Assembly: GCA_963580455.1 (NCBI GenBank)
Contig: OY756972.1
Span: 3,921,001 to 3,985,000, forward strand
Direction of reading: 5' to 3'
Length of the DNA stretch: 64,000 nt
From: Euonymus europaeus
Taxonomy: Eukaryota; Streptophyta; Magnoliopsida; Celastrales; Celastraceae
The translations under genes were made by a program, and so were the position numbers. Positions 12,376-24,600 of this stretch are shown here, in pieces (position 1 is the stretch's first letter; each line of letters starts with the position of its first letter). The notes under the pieces were generated by a model. That model worked only from the letters and a program-made list of their open reading frames with translations. It was not told the DNA's origin and did no database searches.

Positions 12376-12530
12376 TGATTTTGCATCTAAAAATGTTAGA
12401 TAAGTCATATTTAGATAATACTATATATTATAGATGAAATTTTATTTGGTGAAGACATAAATATAGGATTTTAAAGGAGGTCCGTTTTTTAGAGTTTGTC
12501 TAGGATCCTGAAATCTCAGGAACGCCACTA
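12376..12530. mobile_element. hAT-like element end (copy 1 of a dispersed repeat)
   Basis: This stretch resembles 58268-58415. Both have GATTTTG(A/C)ATCTAAAAATG(C/T)TAGA at one side, a GGA(C/T)CC(T/C)-rich middle, and end in AACGCCACT. The reverse of that end, CAGTGGCG in the second copy, is the usual start of plant hAT terminal repeats. The matching other end was not found. Confidence 0.45.
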
Positions 12531-13552
12531 ATCATAATGGTCTCCTATCAAATAAAACACCTACTTCACTACTATTTCAATTCCAATTTCCCTTTCTTTG
12601 TTTGGAAAGAGTTCCAATTTCCCTTTTAAAGTAGCGAAAGTCAATACTATTTTTAACAAATTAAAGTCCTGTGGCTTCGGCCGTTGACACCAAATCAGCT
12701 GATCAATTCACTACCCGACAAAGGCATGACTGATGACAACAAAACATGCAGCTGAATTATGTGTTATTTAACGCTTCGAAAAAAGTATCGAGACTTGGGC
12801 ATGGTGGGGTCTTAAAACAAATGCAGGGGCCGAGTACTTTTCTTCTTTAATTTTGTTGCAATTTCAGGGGGCAAGCATACCATTAAATTTAGGCAAAATT
12901 ATAAGTAAATCTATTTTACGAAACTTATTAAGGTAAATGTCACTCGTTTAAATTTATTTATAATTATGTTTAATTTTTAATTTCTTATAATTAAGTTAAT
13001 TTTTTAATGATTAAATTACATAAGTTTCCTTTAAAATATAAAAAATCATTTTATTATCGTATCAGGATGTTTTAAAAACCGGTCAAGTTAACGCTATATT
13101 AATTTTGGAGAATTTAAAGTGTCCCTAAAATATAAACAAGAAAGGTTGTAACGGTTTTTAAAACTCCTAATTTCCAATCACTGACATATCCCCGCTCCTT
13201 TTTGTCTCCGTTTGCCCTTTGTTTTGCGGCTAGAGTTGCTCAAATGTTGCTGGTAGTGGGTTATTGGATATGCTGTTATATCAGTTTTTTTATGATGGCC
13301 ATTGCTCTGCAGATGGGCAATGTTGGTTTAATATATTCTCTTGGTCTCCATGCTGCCCATTTGGAAGCTCAATGTCCTTGGCTAAGGACTTTGTTTGCTC
13401 TTGCTGTTGAAAAAGTAGGGCGTTTACTGAGTTTTCCAGCTCAAGTCTTGATCACATGTTTCTCACTTTTTTTCGTTTTCTTTGATATTACTTTCTTCTC
13501 TATCTTATCTTAATGATAACACAACACACACATATATATATATTGTTTTAGG

Positions 13553-13745
13553 TTGTAAGGTTTAAGGGCTTAGGGTTTAGAATTTAGAGTTTATAGTTTT
13601 AGGGTTTAGAATTTTAGGTCTTAGGGTTTAAGATTTTATGATTTAGAATTTAAGATTTTAGGGTTTAGAAAGAGTTTAGGATTATAGGATTTAGAATTTA
13701 TGACTTAGAGTTTTCGGATTTACGATATAGGATATTAGGTTTATA
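13553..13745 (+). repeat. degenerate telomere-like repeat tract
   Basis: Variants of TTTAGGG (GGTTTAGGGTTTAG, TTTAGAATTTAG, TTTTAGGG) follow each other for about 190 bp. All have the G-rich strand on the plus strand, and order decays toward the right. They derive from the plant telomere motif or from the common promoter telo-box motif. No gene start is seen next to them. Confidence 0.7.
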
Positions 13746-13759
13746 ATTTACGATTTATT

Positions 13760-14050
13760 TGCATGAATTTTATCTACACAAAGTCCATAGACACAACGCA
13801 GCACTAAATTTTTATTTTTGTGGAGTTTATCTGCAAGATCTTTATGTGTATATAGTTTATGTACATGAAGTTTATAGACACAACTTTGTACTAAACTTAT
13901 TTACATAAAATTTATTTACGCGAAGTTTATCTACACGACGTTTATAAACACAACTCTGCTCTAAATTTATGTGTACTAGGTTTATCTAAAATAAGTTTAT
14001 TTGTACCAAGTTTGATCTACATTAAGTTTATTTGCACTAATTTTTTTATG
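13760..14050. repeat. degenerate array of GTTTATCTACACGAAG-like units
   Basis: Imperfect units of about 16-25 bp with the core TTTAT(C/T)TACA(C/T)(G/A)AAGTTTAT, often followed by AGACACAACTCTGCACTAAA, repeat across about 290 bp directly after the telomere-like tract. Confidence 0.6.
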
Positions 14051-14677
14051 CTCAAAATATATCGATAAATTCTCTTGTTTAAAAGAGCTTTTTCACGCAG
14101 ATTTAGAATATATATATTTTAAAAATTTTGTTATGTTTTGTTTGGAGAGAAATCATTTTAGAAAATAAAATAGTAAAACTAATGACGTCATTATTATCAT
14201 GTGATGGAATTTTTTTGTGTGAGAGACGCAAATCTGCCTGCTATGATTCTGTTGGGTAATTGCCCCAAATATTAATCAATAATGTTAGTTTAATACAATA
14301 GAAAGTTGTCCCTCTATTCGTAAATAGTAAGCGTACTTCCACTAGTAAGTTTTTATGGGGATTATGGGATCGGATGGGAAACCCCGTACCTATATGCACC
14401 CCTAAATCCAATTAACATATGGAAAATTACATTGTTACAGTTGCTTCTCAAAATATGTGATTATTGTACATGCACATCCATCCCAAAAGGGTCTCTTTGA
14501 CATGAGTCTTTGAAGTCGAGTTTTGTTTCAGAGCAATCAATACTGTCGCCGTCAGATCATCTGATTTTATTTGATCTAACGATGAAAACAACAGATTTCA
14601 CTGGAACAAAACTTTGACTTTACGTTATTGTAGATTTGTAGTAGCTTATATATGTGCGGTAACAGATCTGATCATCA

Positions 14678-15373
14678 TCATTGATTGTCAATGTTCAGCA
14701 CAGCAGAGTGCGTCGTTTTGATATCTTCTTCTCTCAAATCCTTCTTCTTCTTAGCAATGAAGCTCTCCACTAGAATCCTGAACTCCTCACTACTCATCTC
14801 CTCCATTGAACGCATCCCATTCTCCGTCTCCGATCTCCTCAGTTCTCTCCGCATTGCCACCGTCCGCCTCTCATAGCTCTCCGAATTACTCCTACTGTAA
14901 CGCCGCCCTGTCTCGGTAACCTCAATTTCACACTCCGCAAAGAGAACAAGTGCCCTGGTCGTGTTTCCAATTTTCTTCGCAGGATAACCGGGATTGCGAT
15001 TCATGACCGAGACTTTCATCTCCGACGCCGGAAACTGGAGATTAGCTGCGGTAGAGGAGTTGTAGACGTACTCGTCGTAGAGATCGAGCTGTGCCACGCC
15101 AGCATTCTTGCGATTTGAGAAGTATATAGCGAAGACCAGAGCGTTCGTAAGCAGAAAAATGTATAGACGCTGATAGAGAACCGATTTGAGTGTCCTGAAA
15201 AACTCCATAGCCGCCGGAATATGCGGAGAAGACCACGAGAAGATGATGAGAACCATAAGCGAAAACAGAGCTGTAATGCTTACAAATGTTTTGAGGTTCT
15301 TCTGTCTATTGGCGTACTCCTTCTCTGCCGGAACACTGTCAAAATCCATTCTTTTGGTCTCCGTCGAGAACAA
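14678..15373 (-). CDS. DUF4408 / DUF761 membrane-associated protein
   Basis: A single-exon 231-aa frame with a coherent plant protein. The N-terminal 90 residues hold two hydrophobic segments, at about residues 29-48 (FVSITALFSLMVLIIF) and 68-86 (LYQRLYIFLLTNALVFAIYF), in the DUF4408 arrangement. A basic Arg/Ser-rich middle follows. The C-terminus has EEFRILVESFIAKKKKDLREE at about 197-217, the DUF761 ('cotton fibre expressed') motif. The molecular function of this plant-specific family is not established; membrane association is inferred. The first ATG (15373) is used. A second Met nine residues in (MDFDSV) is an equally good start and lies in a better family context. No lesion is visible. 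Confidence 0.85.
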   Translation of the reverse strand: MFSTETKRMDFDSVPAEKEYANRQKNLKTFVSITALFSLMVLIIFSWSSPHIPAAMEFFRTLKSVLYQRLYIFLLTNALVFAIYFSNRKNAGVAQLDLYDEYVYNSSTAANLQFPASEMKVSVMNRNPGYPAKKIGNTTRALVLFAECEIEVTETGRRYSRSNSESYERRTVAMRRELRRSETENGMRSMEEMSSEEFRILVESFIAKKKKDLREEDIKTTHSAVLNIDNQ

Positions 15374-15412
15374 TTGATCAGAGGGTACAGAGGATACAGA
15401 GGAGTTGGGGTT

Positions 15413-15428
15413 TATACATATATATGAA
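15413..15428 (-). promoter_or_regulatory. TATA-like element of the DUF4408/DUF761 gene
   Basis: On the minus strand the sequence reads TATATATGTATAAAC about 40-55 bp upstream of the ATG at 15373. This implies a short 5' leader. If the second Met (15349) is the true start, the leader is longer and more usual. Confidence 0.4.
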
Positions 15429-16363
15429 CAGATGGGTGATTAGGGTTTTGTGGCTGATTGGAGTAATAGAGAGAAAGAAGAGGAAAGACGAGTTGACGAG
15501 ACTGGATTGCTCTGTTTGGTATGAATAACTGGTTTCTCTGTCAATGGAAAATAATCAGAACTGTGAATGGCAGAGATCCGATATCCTTATAAAGAGAGGT
15601 GATCGGCATTGTTTATTCTTCTTTTGTTCAAACCTATGGTTGTTTGTTTGTAAGGTGCACGGGTAGAAATATAAAAAACAAATTCTGAATAAAAATAAAT
15701 ATTTCAAAACTGTAAAAATAATTAAGTTAAATCCACTTTTCAAACTTATACCTAAACTTGAGATCATTCGCCGATATTTTAACTATTTGTTCTTTCTGGA
15801 TAATCACGAGTAACTCGATGGCATTTATGTTGTGATATCTCATATAGGTCTCGAGTTTCAGCATCATCTATCCGGTTCTCCTTTACTAAAAGAAAATTAT
15901 TTGTTCTTTCTTGAGAAAATGTTAATGACTACAACAGTCATTGATTGATGCTTATTTGCCAGTTCAGCTTGAAAAAATAATTGACATAAAAACTTTAAAA
16001 AAATAATTTGTATGCATGGGAAACTCATGAGTTCCCAAAAAGAGGGAGAAAAGACAATGTGGATTTAGACATGACTGATAGGAGATGATGAAGCCCATGA
16101 AAAAATGTTGTTTGATCAAAAAGGGTCATATCACAAGTAGAGTGGGAGGACAATCATGTGAAAACTTAACTAACCATTCAAAAGACAGTTAATTTTGGTT
16201 CTGGTTTTCTTTATATGAGCACCTTTTGTGAGCCAATGGTTTAGCTGGAAATTGGCACCTTTTGGGCAGTTACCTTAACAGCAAGATAATTATGATAAAT
16301 CGAATAGATAGATTCGGAAGATATTGACTGGACTCTAACCGGAAGTAATATCTTTATAGTCAC

Positions 16364-16451
16364 GTGCTGCATTTTGACCAAATTCATTCTCTCATCAGAT
16401 AGAAAATGTGCTGTATTTTGACCAAATTCATTCTCTCATCGGATAAAAAAT
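16364..16451. repeat. 44-bp tandem duplication
   Basis: Two nearly identical units with the core TTTTGACCAAATTCATTCTC start at 16364 and 16408. They differ at a few positions. Confidence 0.8.
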
Positions 16452-18239
16452 CTTTAGGCGCATATCGAATATCCAAATATAAAATTGCTGTGAGCTTTAC
16501 CAAAACAAAAAAAAAATGTTATGAAGCAAAAGTAACTTTTCACTTCCATGATTCAAGATTAGGTGAAGGGTGATGTTGGATTGCTAAATTATAGTATGCT
16601 TAGGAGAAAAATACAAATTTCAATTGGGTCCCAGCAAATCGGAATGTATCAGTGTAACTAAGAATTCTACTCCTATATGAAATCTTTAATTTCAAATGCT
16701 AGCTTTTGCTACTTAATCCTCTTTAAAAATTGGGCTGCTAGCTCAGTGCGTTTGCAATTAGATAACTGACTTCAAACATTTGTGGATCACTGAATATTTT
16801 AAATTTTAACAAATAGATTATTCCGATTCAATTTCCGTCAATCAAGCGATCGATGCTCACCGTTCAAATTATCTAATTGAAAATGCCCCCATTATCTATT
16901 TAAACTTAAAAGCTTGACTTAATGTGAATATGGTGGCCCAAAAGTTGATAAGCTAAATCATAAAACTCTAGCAAACAGTCAAGAATGGGAGGCTAGTTAA
17001 CCCTTTCACCGCCCCCTACATATATAATATTAGCAATAATTTAGATACACTTTATGCCTACCAAGGAAGATTACAGACGATATTTTCACATTCTTGCATA
17101 CGTAGATGAAAGAGAGACTGACCCAATTAAGCTTACACTGGTGTCAATCTAGCTAGGGACAAGAAAAAAACAAATTTAAAAGAAGAAAATCAAGATATTG
17201 AGAACAGGTGGATAAAAGGTGATACAATTAATGGATAAGAACCACTTTTCCCTGCCTTTTTAATATGTAATACTTCATGAGAAAGCCACTGGTATGTCTT
17301 TCTTTCTTCTCTCCTTTTCGTGAATTATGGGAACTATCCAGTAAACGATTATGTTCTGTTGTTTTGATCTCTTTTTTCCTGTGATTCACGGGCAGAGGTG
17401 ACAATGTGAATATCATTTATAAAAAAATTTGTAAAAAATGCAGAAACTGTATACAAACTTACCATTTGTAGACCTACACTCGAGCCGTCAGAGCTTACAA
17501 AAATTATTCAAATGACTGACGGAATAAGTTGGACCAATGTGTTGTCATAAGAGTATTGCTCCTAGATATGTACAATTACATGGAGCTTGTCATGCAGACC
17601 TCACTCATTTCCTCTTTCTTCTACCTTCCACTTTTTCTTTCCTTTCTCATTTTCTCCCTCCACAAAGAACCTCCACCACCCGATCGAGCTCTTCCGTCTG
17701 GCCACCAATCAGAGCAATTTACCTCCAGAACTTAAACGTCCGATCATCACATTCATTTCCCGACCCTCCACACCATCCTTTGCTGCTTGTATCGTCGAAA
17801 AAAAAAGAACCCAAAGGAAGAGGTCGTCGTGACACAAATCGAATTGATTCGGCCACCTCCAGCGACGTCTCCGACAAACCCCATATTTGGACTTCATGAG
17901 TTGAGGAGTACCTTACCCATCCATTTTTTTGCCGGATAATTATTGGAATTCGACGAACCTGAGCAAATTAAATTACGTACATTGTTTATAAAAATAATGT
18001 AATTTCTCGATCCGGGCATCCAGCCTCCTTCAAGAATTTCTCTGACCACCTCCAACAACAATGTAATTGTTTTCTCCTTTTTTTTTTGCATGTTTTGAAA
18101 ATTACATTGTATTAAAAACAATGTAGCTGTTGTGTTTGACGGTCATTCAAATGAATATGTTTTTGAAACAATGTATTTACCTTGTTAATCTTGACTGATT
18201 TGCAGACTATTCTTTCTCAAGTTTTTATTTGCCTATATG

Positions 18240-18430
18240 GAAAGTACATTGGTTTGAAAATAATGTAATCACAACTCCGTGTGGCAAAAAAATGAAAACA
18301 ATGTAATCGCAGGTTTTTATAAAAAAAAAAATGTAATCCCGGGTCTGTATGGGGAAAAAAAGTGATGCAGGCCTATATGAAGAAAAAAAATATAATCGCA
18401 GGTTTGTATGACCAAAAAAATAAATAATGT
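18240..18430. repeat. degenerate array of about 40 bp
   Basis: About five units share ATGTAATC(G/A)CAGGT(T/C)TGTAT followed by an A-run. The related word ACAATGTAAT also recurs at 17994-18176 in both orientations. The array is non-coding. Confidence 0.55.
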
Positions 18431-18894
18431 TTTCATAGCTTTGTAGGTTTGTCATTGTCTGTCCTCTATAGAAAGAGAAAAAACTTATGAGATAGAAGAT
18501 GAAAGTGGGATAGAATATGGAAGGAGTATTTGATTTTCAAATTTCGAATAGAAGATAAGTGGAGAAAGAAGAGAGAAATTTACATTTCAAATGCGTTTTT
18601 GATGTAAGCATGTTTTCCATGTCACGAGTTTATGTGAAAATATCACCAAACTTGAGTTAAATTAGGGGACCAAAACTTGGATACTGTAACATTTTCCTTT
18701 CTAGAAGACTTGATCTGGTGTTTGTTAAGGGAATGTTTGTTATGGTTTTCCTCTGTCTCAGCTAGTTACCACGTATTTACTATTTAAGGATTCAATAAAC
18801 GTGGGTTGTTGTCCATGATTTATTAGTTCTTTGCCAGGCTATATAAATCCATCTTGCTTTGTTTAATAAGAAGGGCCCAATGGGGGAAGAGAAA

Positions 18895-19990
18895 GGCTAT
18901 TGAAAAACAAAAATTGAAGGACTTGAAAGCGAATAATTATGTTTTTCAGGCAATTGATCGATTCATCTTGGAGACTATCTTGAACAAAGACACGCTTATC
19001 TGAAGCAAAACTATCAAGGCATGACACTAATTAAGCGTGCACAATTGCAAGTTCTCTAGGATTAGTTTGAAACTGATGAAAACCCATGACTTCAGGCTCA
19101 AACACACGCGAAAGATCCCATGCTCACAATTTTGAACCTAATTTTCTTTTGAAAACCGAGGTTGACAATAGGAGGTTTGTCCTCCTTTATAAGCTAAAGT
19201 AATAACCTATAATCTTCCGATGTGGGATCTTATCATTTCACCTCTCTTAAGGAGCCTGGACGTCCTCGGGTAGTGGCTAGGGAGACTTCAGTCATAGCCA
19301 GCTAGACTTCTTTTCTCTGTGTATACTTCTTTCTTTCCTTTTATGGTGGCCCCATTCTTGATACTTAGCTACTGTTTTACCGCCACTATCCTACCCGTTA
19401 TCCTTAGACGCATGGATTCGGTGTATGTCACTCTCAATAAAAGCACCAATGATGAAAACTCATGACTCAAGACCCACACACACACGAAAGATAAAGGCTC
19501 AAACTCATGCTCACAAATTTGGACCTAACTCTCTATTGAAAACTCAGGTTGACAATAGGAGGTTTGTCCTCCCTTATAAGCTAGAGTGATAACCTATAAT
19601 CTTTCGATGTGAGATCTTATCAGAAACTCTTTACATGAAGGTCAGCAAATCTGTGGATGACTACTTTGGTCGGACTCTCACATCATCAACAAAATGAAAG
19701 CCAATGGTGAAATTATGAAAGATGTGGCTGTCATTGAAAAGATTATGATATCTGTGACCTTCAAATTTGACTATGTTGTGTGTTCCAATGAAGATTCTAA
19801 AGATCTAGACACCTAAGTTGTTGATGAATTAGAGAGTAGTCTTCTTGTGCATGAACAATCCCATCAACTCTCAAGTTCCTATCTGATGCTCTTGACATAA
19901 CAAGAGATCCACCAAGTAATTTTCTTTCTCATAGACGACGCCAATTGTGGATGCAATTTTCTGTATAGTCACCACATTGGCGGTGAACCT
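18895..19990 (+). pseudogene. copia-type gag (UBN2 domain) pseudogene, split by a TRIM
   Basis: Two blocks belong to one gag polypeptide of the UBN2 family found in plant Ty1/copia elements. Before the insertion: LKANNYVFQAIDRFILETIL and KRAQLQVL. After it: MKVSKSVDDYFGRTLTIINK, VAVIEKIMISVTFKFDYVVC and VDELESSLLVHEQ. The blocks join at ...FET / LYMKVSK once 19074-19622 and one GAAAC copy are ignored. In-frame stops (for example after the NKDT and LVHEQ parts) and the absence of pol or LTRs show a long-dead fragment. In a live element, gag forms the particle that packages retrotransposon RNA. Confidence 0.75.
19074..19622 (-). mobile_element. TRIM retrotransposon nested in copia gag
   Basis: Terminal direct repeats of 162 bp (19074-19235) and 173 bp (19450-19622) each begin TGATGAAAAC and end GATCTTATCA. 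They flank a 214-bp non-coding interior. The target duplication is GAAAC (19069-19073 and 19623-19627). Read on the minus strand, the interior starts with TTGGTGCTTTTATTGAGAG, a plausible primer-binding site. It ends with AAGAGAGGTGAAA, a good polypurine tract directly before the 3' LTR. These are the hallmarks of a terminal-repeat retrotransposon in miniature, which depends on other elements for proteins. The LTRs differ by an 11-bp indel and several substitutions, so the insertion is not recent. Confidence 0.85.
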
Positions 19991-20199
19991 CCATGACCTA
20001 TAAGAATAAGAGAAAAATATCGGCCCTTCTTGGCCCAGTTGCATTCAACGACCAAGCAAGTCAGTGTTTATGTTAAGAGGAATTCAAATATCAAAGTGAA
20101 TAAATTAGAGAGTGTACCTCAAGTTGGCATGTGATCTTCTTATGTAAGGGTTGAGTATAACTTCTGTTGAGACTCGAAATGATCATTTAATCTTTGATA

Positions 20200-20689
20200 T
20201 TAAAAATTATGATAGGTTACGTCTCTTACTCTTAGGTAGGGACGGAGCTATAGTGGTCCTAGGGGAGACATCCCTTCCTGAATTATGAACAAATTATTTG
20301 TTATATATTAATGAGCCCGGGTAGTTGATATGACGACAACGATGCCTTTTGTTTGTCTAGCCCAGTTCGAATCGGAACATCATCATTTTGTCTTATTTTT
20401 AGTATTTTTATTATTTTTTCTTTATGACTGAAGGGGAGACTGTCATTTCTTGGAGATAATCTTAGCGACTTCCATCTTTTCATAACGTGCGGCCTAAACT
20501 TTTAGACAATATGCAATACATTCTTTTTTGGTCAAACCCAGCCCACGAAGTCTGCAAAATAATGGTACAAACAGTAACCAACACTCTAAGTTCTCTCATC
20601 TCAAATTTAGCCTCATTTATAAAATGACCAATAGTAGAGTCATCATACGTCTCTGCACAACACCTAAGGAATTCAAATTAGTCATCATG
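20200..20689. other. gene-free stretch
   Basis: No gene or clear repeat boundary is seen. The short minus-strand frame at 20301-20483 has no family signature. Confidence 0.4.
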
Positions 20690-21612
20690 ATTTGATATTC
20701 TTTCTCTTCTGTTTTTTTTTTTTTTGATCAACCTTCTCATACTTGAAAATTGCAAGTTGTCTCTCTGCTTCTGCCCTGACTTTCTCCACCTCTACCCTGA
20801 CTTGCTCCACCTTCAGCTTCACCTCCAGCTTATTAGTTTCCAATGCCAAATGATCCTTCCATTCTTTGTCAACTGTAATTCTCTCAACTTCAGCTAGCAC
20901 CATCCTCTCTTCGTGCTCTTTCTTCTTATCGATTGTCAACTGCCCCACAATCTCAACTAGTGCACTGTGATCACCTTTGCCTTTCTTCCTAATTTCTTTT
21001 GTAGCATCTCGGCCAATTGGTCTTTCAACTGAAACTGATCTTAAGAACTCATCATCATCCAAATTTATAGTATCAGCATCATGCATGTCACAGGTACCAT
21101 TCTACTTTCTCTTAGAGGACGACTGTCCCACTTTGGTTGATGTCTCAACAAGTTCCAACAATGATCGAACTGAAAATATGTATTTTTCATTTCATGATAC
21201 ATCTCCTTTACCATTTGGATATGCAAAAATTAAATGCAGTTAAAAAATAAGAAAATTTTGGAACTTGAATCATAAATATTAAACTAGAATTTATGCTTAC
21301 CTTATTCAACGATCTTTCAATTCAAATGTCGTGATTAGAGCCTCTTCCCTCATTGTATAGTTCTCCAATTCTTGCCCAAAACGTCTTTGACTTTTGGTCG
21401 ATCCCTTTAATTGCATCCATACTTGTGTTCAACCAAGCGGATACCAAATTTTTGTCTTGGAGAAGTTACCTCCACGATTGTTTGGTCTCTAACTCGCCTT
21501 TCGAGTCTTCTTTGGAGGTGAAACTTTTTCATGAGAACTAACCATATGCACATTCTGCATCTCGAACTGTGAAGAATCCTCCGAAAATGGGCCAAATTCA
21601 GCATCAAATTGA
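20690..21612 (-). pseudogene. SANT-like / NAM-associated C-terminal domain gene, decayed
   Basis: The minus strand carries, in order: MDPQFDAEFGPFSEDSSQ at the start (ATG near 21612); a SANT/Myb-like block with NFSKTKIWYPLG and GSTKSQRRFGQ, broken by stops; an FDHCWNLLRHQPKW segment near 21160; and a C-terminal coiled coil (21086-20690) with VERPIGRDATKEIRKKGK followed by long Glu/Lys heptads. This order matches the plant NAM-associated C-terminal (PF14303) proteins. Many of these appear to derive from the Myb-like partner ORF of PIF/Harbinger transposons. At least two in-frame stops and frame changes show that it is broken. The 133-aa C-terminal part is still open. Confidence 0.65.
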
Positions 21613-24600
21613 GGATCCATATCAAAGAAATTTTAAAAACTCTATTTCAATACCCTACAAAAATTCATGTACCTAATCCTCAATAAACTGCTACAATATG
21701 GTTAAATAAATAAAAAAAGAAAATGGTACAATGAACTCATCAAAGAACCCAACAAGAATCATGGAATTCAATAGCAACAATCATGGCATTCACTCGTGCT
21801 AGCAAAAAAACTCAGTACTCTTTCATTCCCTCAAGTGCTTTCTTTCGGGGATGGATTTAGTTTTTCGATAGCTACTCCATGGCAATCAATCCTCTCTTCA
21901 AAGACTAAAACTTCTGAGAGTGATAGATAGAAAGGCTGGGCGGAATGCCTTTTGGGATTGGAACCGTGAGCCCAGGCAGTACAGCTAACTCGAGAGCCCT
22001 TATGAGTGAAAATCCATGAATGCCAATTTCATCCATATGAGATGCACTTTTTTCATTTTGATCTCCGTCTTATTAGTGAAAAAGGTCTTTATGCAAAAAA
22101 TATGGGGTTCTCAACAATGCTACTTTTGGTTGTAGGTTCAATTCGTTTTTTGCGAGAATACCAGGTTCAAGGGAAAGAAAAAGAAAGGCTATTACAAATC
22201 CACTCTTCCTTCTTAAAGAGATTAGCACTAGGACCTTCTCAACCATAGCCAATTAGCGGAAATTAGTGAAGAACAAGAAGAAGCTCTTGCCCTTGATCTG
22301 TGGTAGCCCTCAAAATTACTAGCAATAATAAGGAGAACTGATCACATTATTCCTATGTTTCCTTTTTCTCCCCCAAAATAGCGAAAACAACCCCCATCAA
22401 TTCAAGCAATCATATATCAAAATGACAAAATCCATCCTATTTCACTGTTGGCAGACATTTTCTAGTAACATTTGAGAACAAAAATCACGTACAAGACTCT
22501 TCCAGTTCATCTACACAAGGTTAATCAAAGTAATCAAGCCGAATTTGAGAAAATTATAAGAACCTCAACTTCGTGCAAGGATTCTAGGGCATCGATCTAC
22601 GGCATCACAAAAAAATAAAAATGAAACAGAAATCTAACATACATGGTCGAGAAGCGCAAGATCATCAGGAAAGATGTCGATTTCGCCGGTCAAAGGAGAG
22701 AACGTGCTATCGGCGTCTTGGAGAGAGAACGAGAAGATTCTCTCTTTTTTTGAATATCTTTATTCCAATTAAACGTTTCGCACATGAATAGTGGGACACG
22801 AGGAGTCCAGATCTACTATTGCAAAATGAGATAACCCAGTGCTTGATCCAATAATTACCGTGGGCTAACTTTTCACTAGAATCCAAAACTGTCTCTTTAT
22901 GTTAGAGCCTAGTCCATTACCCCAGTCGACTAGTCTAACACGGCAAAATCTCATCCACACAAATTTACTCTTTTATAATATAAGAAACAAAACTAAAGTA
23001 AGGACCAACGGAGGGAAATTCTATATTCGGACACGTCACTGTGGGGTACCACAAAGAAGTACAGAAAGGACGGTAATTATAATGTTTCTGCAACCCAAAA
23101 AATACCATCCACACGTGGCATTCTTGCAATGGCGGTTTTGTTTTTAAATATCCACCGTCCATGTATCAGTCTAGTTCAACAACCTAGCACGGTTTGCGGA
23201 GTATAAGCGCCAATCATGAAATGAGTGCCACGTCGCGACTTGATGTCAAATTAGCTTTCAGCTATGAAATTGATGTATCAGTGTTTTCATATTTTGTTTA
23301 GTGAATAAATTTGTGGGATTATTTTTTGTATAATTAAAATAATTAATAAGTTAATGAAACATTAGGTTATCACTATTGTGATCATATGCTATGTCCGTCT
23401 CGAACTTCAATTCCTCATCGTACAAATCTACTTGGCTACTATGGCATTGATCATCAATTATTAATTTCTATTAATATTTTTTTCCTTTTTTTAATAAAGT
23501 AAAGTTAAGAGTTTGAGATTATATATAGTCAAACTCGTTTACTAAATTACTTACAAGTCGTAATAATTTTTTAATAAGATATTCCTTTTCTTTTAGTCAT
23601 ATTATCATGAAGTATACTTACTTCATGGCTTGGTTTTTCTTTTAATGCATAAACAACTAAATTATATGGTGATTAGCATGTATAATGAGACTCTTGAGAA
23701 TGATAATAGATAATATTTATAAATGTGTGTTTTTGTTGATATAACTGTATTAGAAAATTTATTTTGATGATGTGGATAAATACGCGACTTGACCTTTTGT
23801 ATAGATATGATATCCATTGTTGATTTTAGTGTAATTTTGTTAGAGAATGAATGATTGACACTTGATATTTAGAGGTTTTGTTAATGAAAAAATGTATAAG
23901 AAATTATATTTTACTGATGATACTGTATTAAAAAGACGTATTTTAATAATGTAAATAAATATGCGACTTTATTTTTTATATAATAGATGTTAGAATCAAT
24001 CGAAAAATGAAAATTTTGAAGAGTTTTATATCATTGGAGTCGTTCTTATGATTGAGATTCCATAAAAAAAATATAGATATGAATATGATGGGCTTCCTTA
24101 AGATAATAAAAACATAAATGGGCTTCCAAAAAAGCATGAAATAGAAACAAGAGAGGAACTTGAAATAGAAAGATATTTCAGTTCACGGAGGACTCTTTCA
24201 AATGGCAGGATTCTAGTGGCTAGAACAGATCACAGAGTGAACAACGTAACTATCACGATTCAATTCCGAGGAGATTTTCAAAATCAAAACACCAATCCCA
24301 CTCGAAATGCTGCTCGGCAAATCTAATGCCAAATTCAGACTCATAGACTCATCATATACCAGCCCACTTCTCCTATTCATATTCTGCTTGCACAACTGAG
24401 ACTCACAAAGGACTCTGTTAAAGTGTTTGGGAAATTTTGTTATCGGGTAATTTTGATTCTCAGTTTTTTTTTTTTTTGGATTCTTTTAGTTCTGATCTGG
24501 ATGTTTCTGATTCTGGGTTTTTTAGGCTAAGACAAGATCTGGTGCTTTCAAAAAAAAAAAAAAAACTGATTAGTTTTGTTAGTTACATTGGTATGACATT

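Larger units (their letters stand above)
11627..14677. other. intergenic region with degenerate repeats
   Basis: No supported gene is seen. It contains a hAT-like terminus (12376-12530), a telomere-like tract (13553-13745) and a degenerate short-period array (13760-14050), listed separately. A hydrophobic frame at 13202-13513 has no ATG at its start and no recognisable family. Confidence 0.5.
15430..18894. other. gene-free region
   Basis: No supported gene is seen. Overlapping frames at about 17529-17900 lie on both strands with no recognisable domains. A 44-bp tandem duplication (16364-16451) and a degenerate array (18240-18430) are present. Confidence 0.5.

Noticed and set aside
13202..13513. 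103-codon hydrophobic open frame
   Set aside because: It opens with TTG rather than ATG, has no recognisable family, no partner exons and lies in repeat-rich DNA.
17529..17900. Three overlapping plus-strand frames and one minus-strand frame
   Set aside because: All overlap each other, are Ser/Pro/Arg-rich by base composition, and show no domain or splice signals.
21840..22260. Possible organelle-derived (mitochondrial) coding fragment
   Set aside because: The frame with EYQVQGKEKERLLQ looked organelle-like, but I could not match it to any mitochondrial or plastid gene I know.
22640..22750. Minus-strand exon-like sequence with a GTATGT donor
   Set aside because: It is isolated, with no second exon or recognised family; kept only as a note in the intergenic entry.
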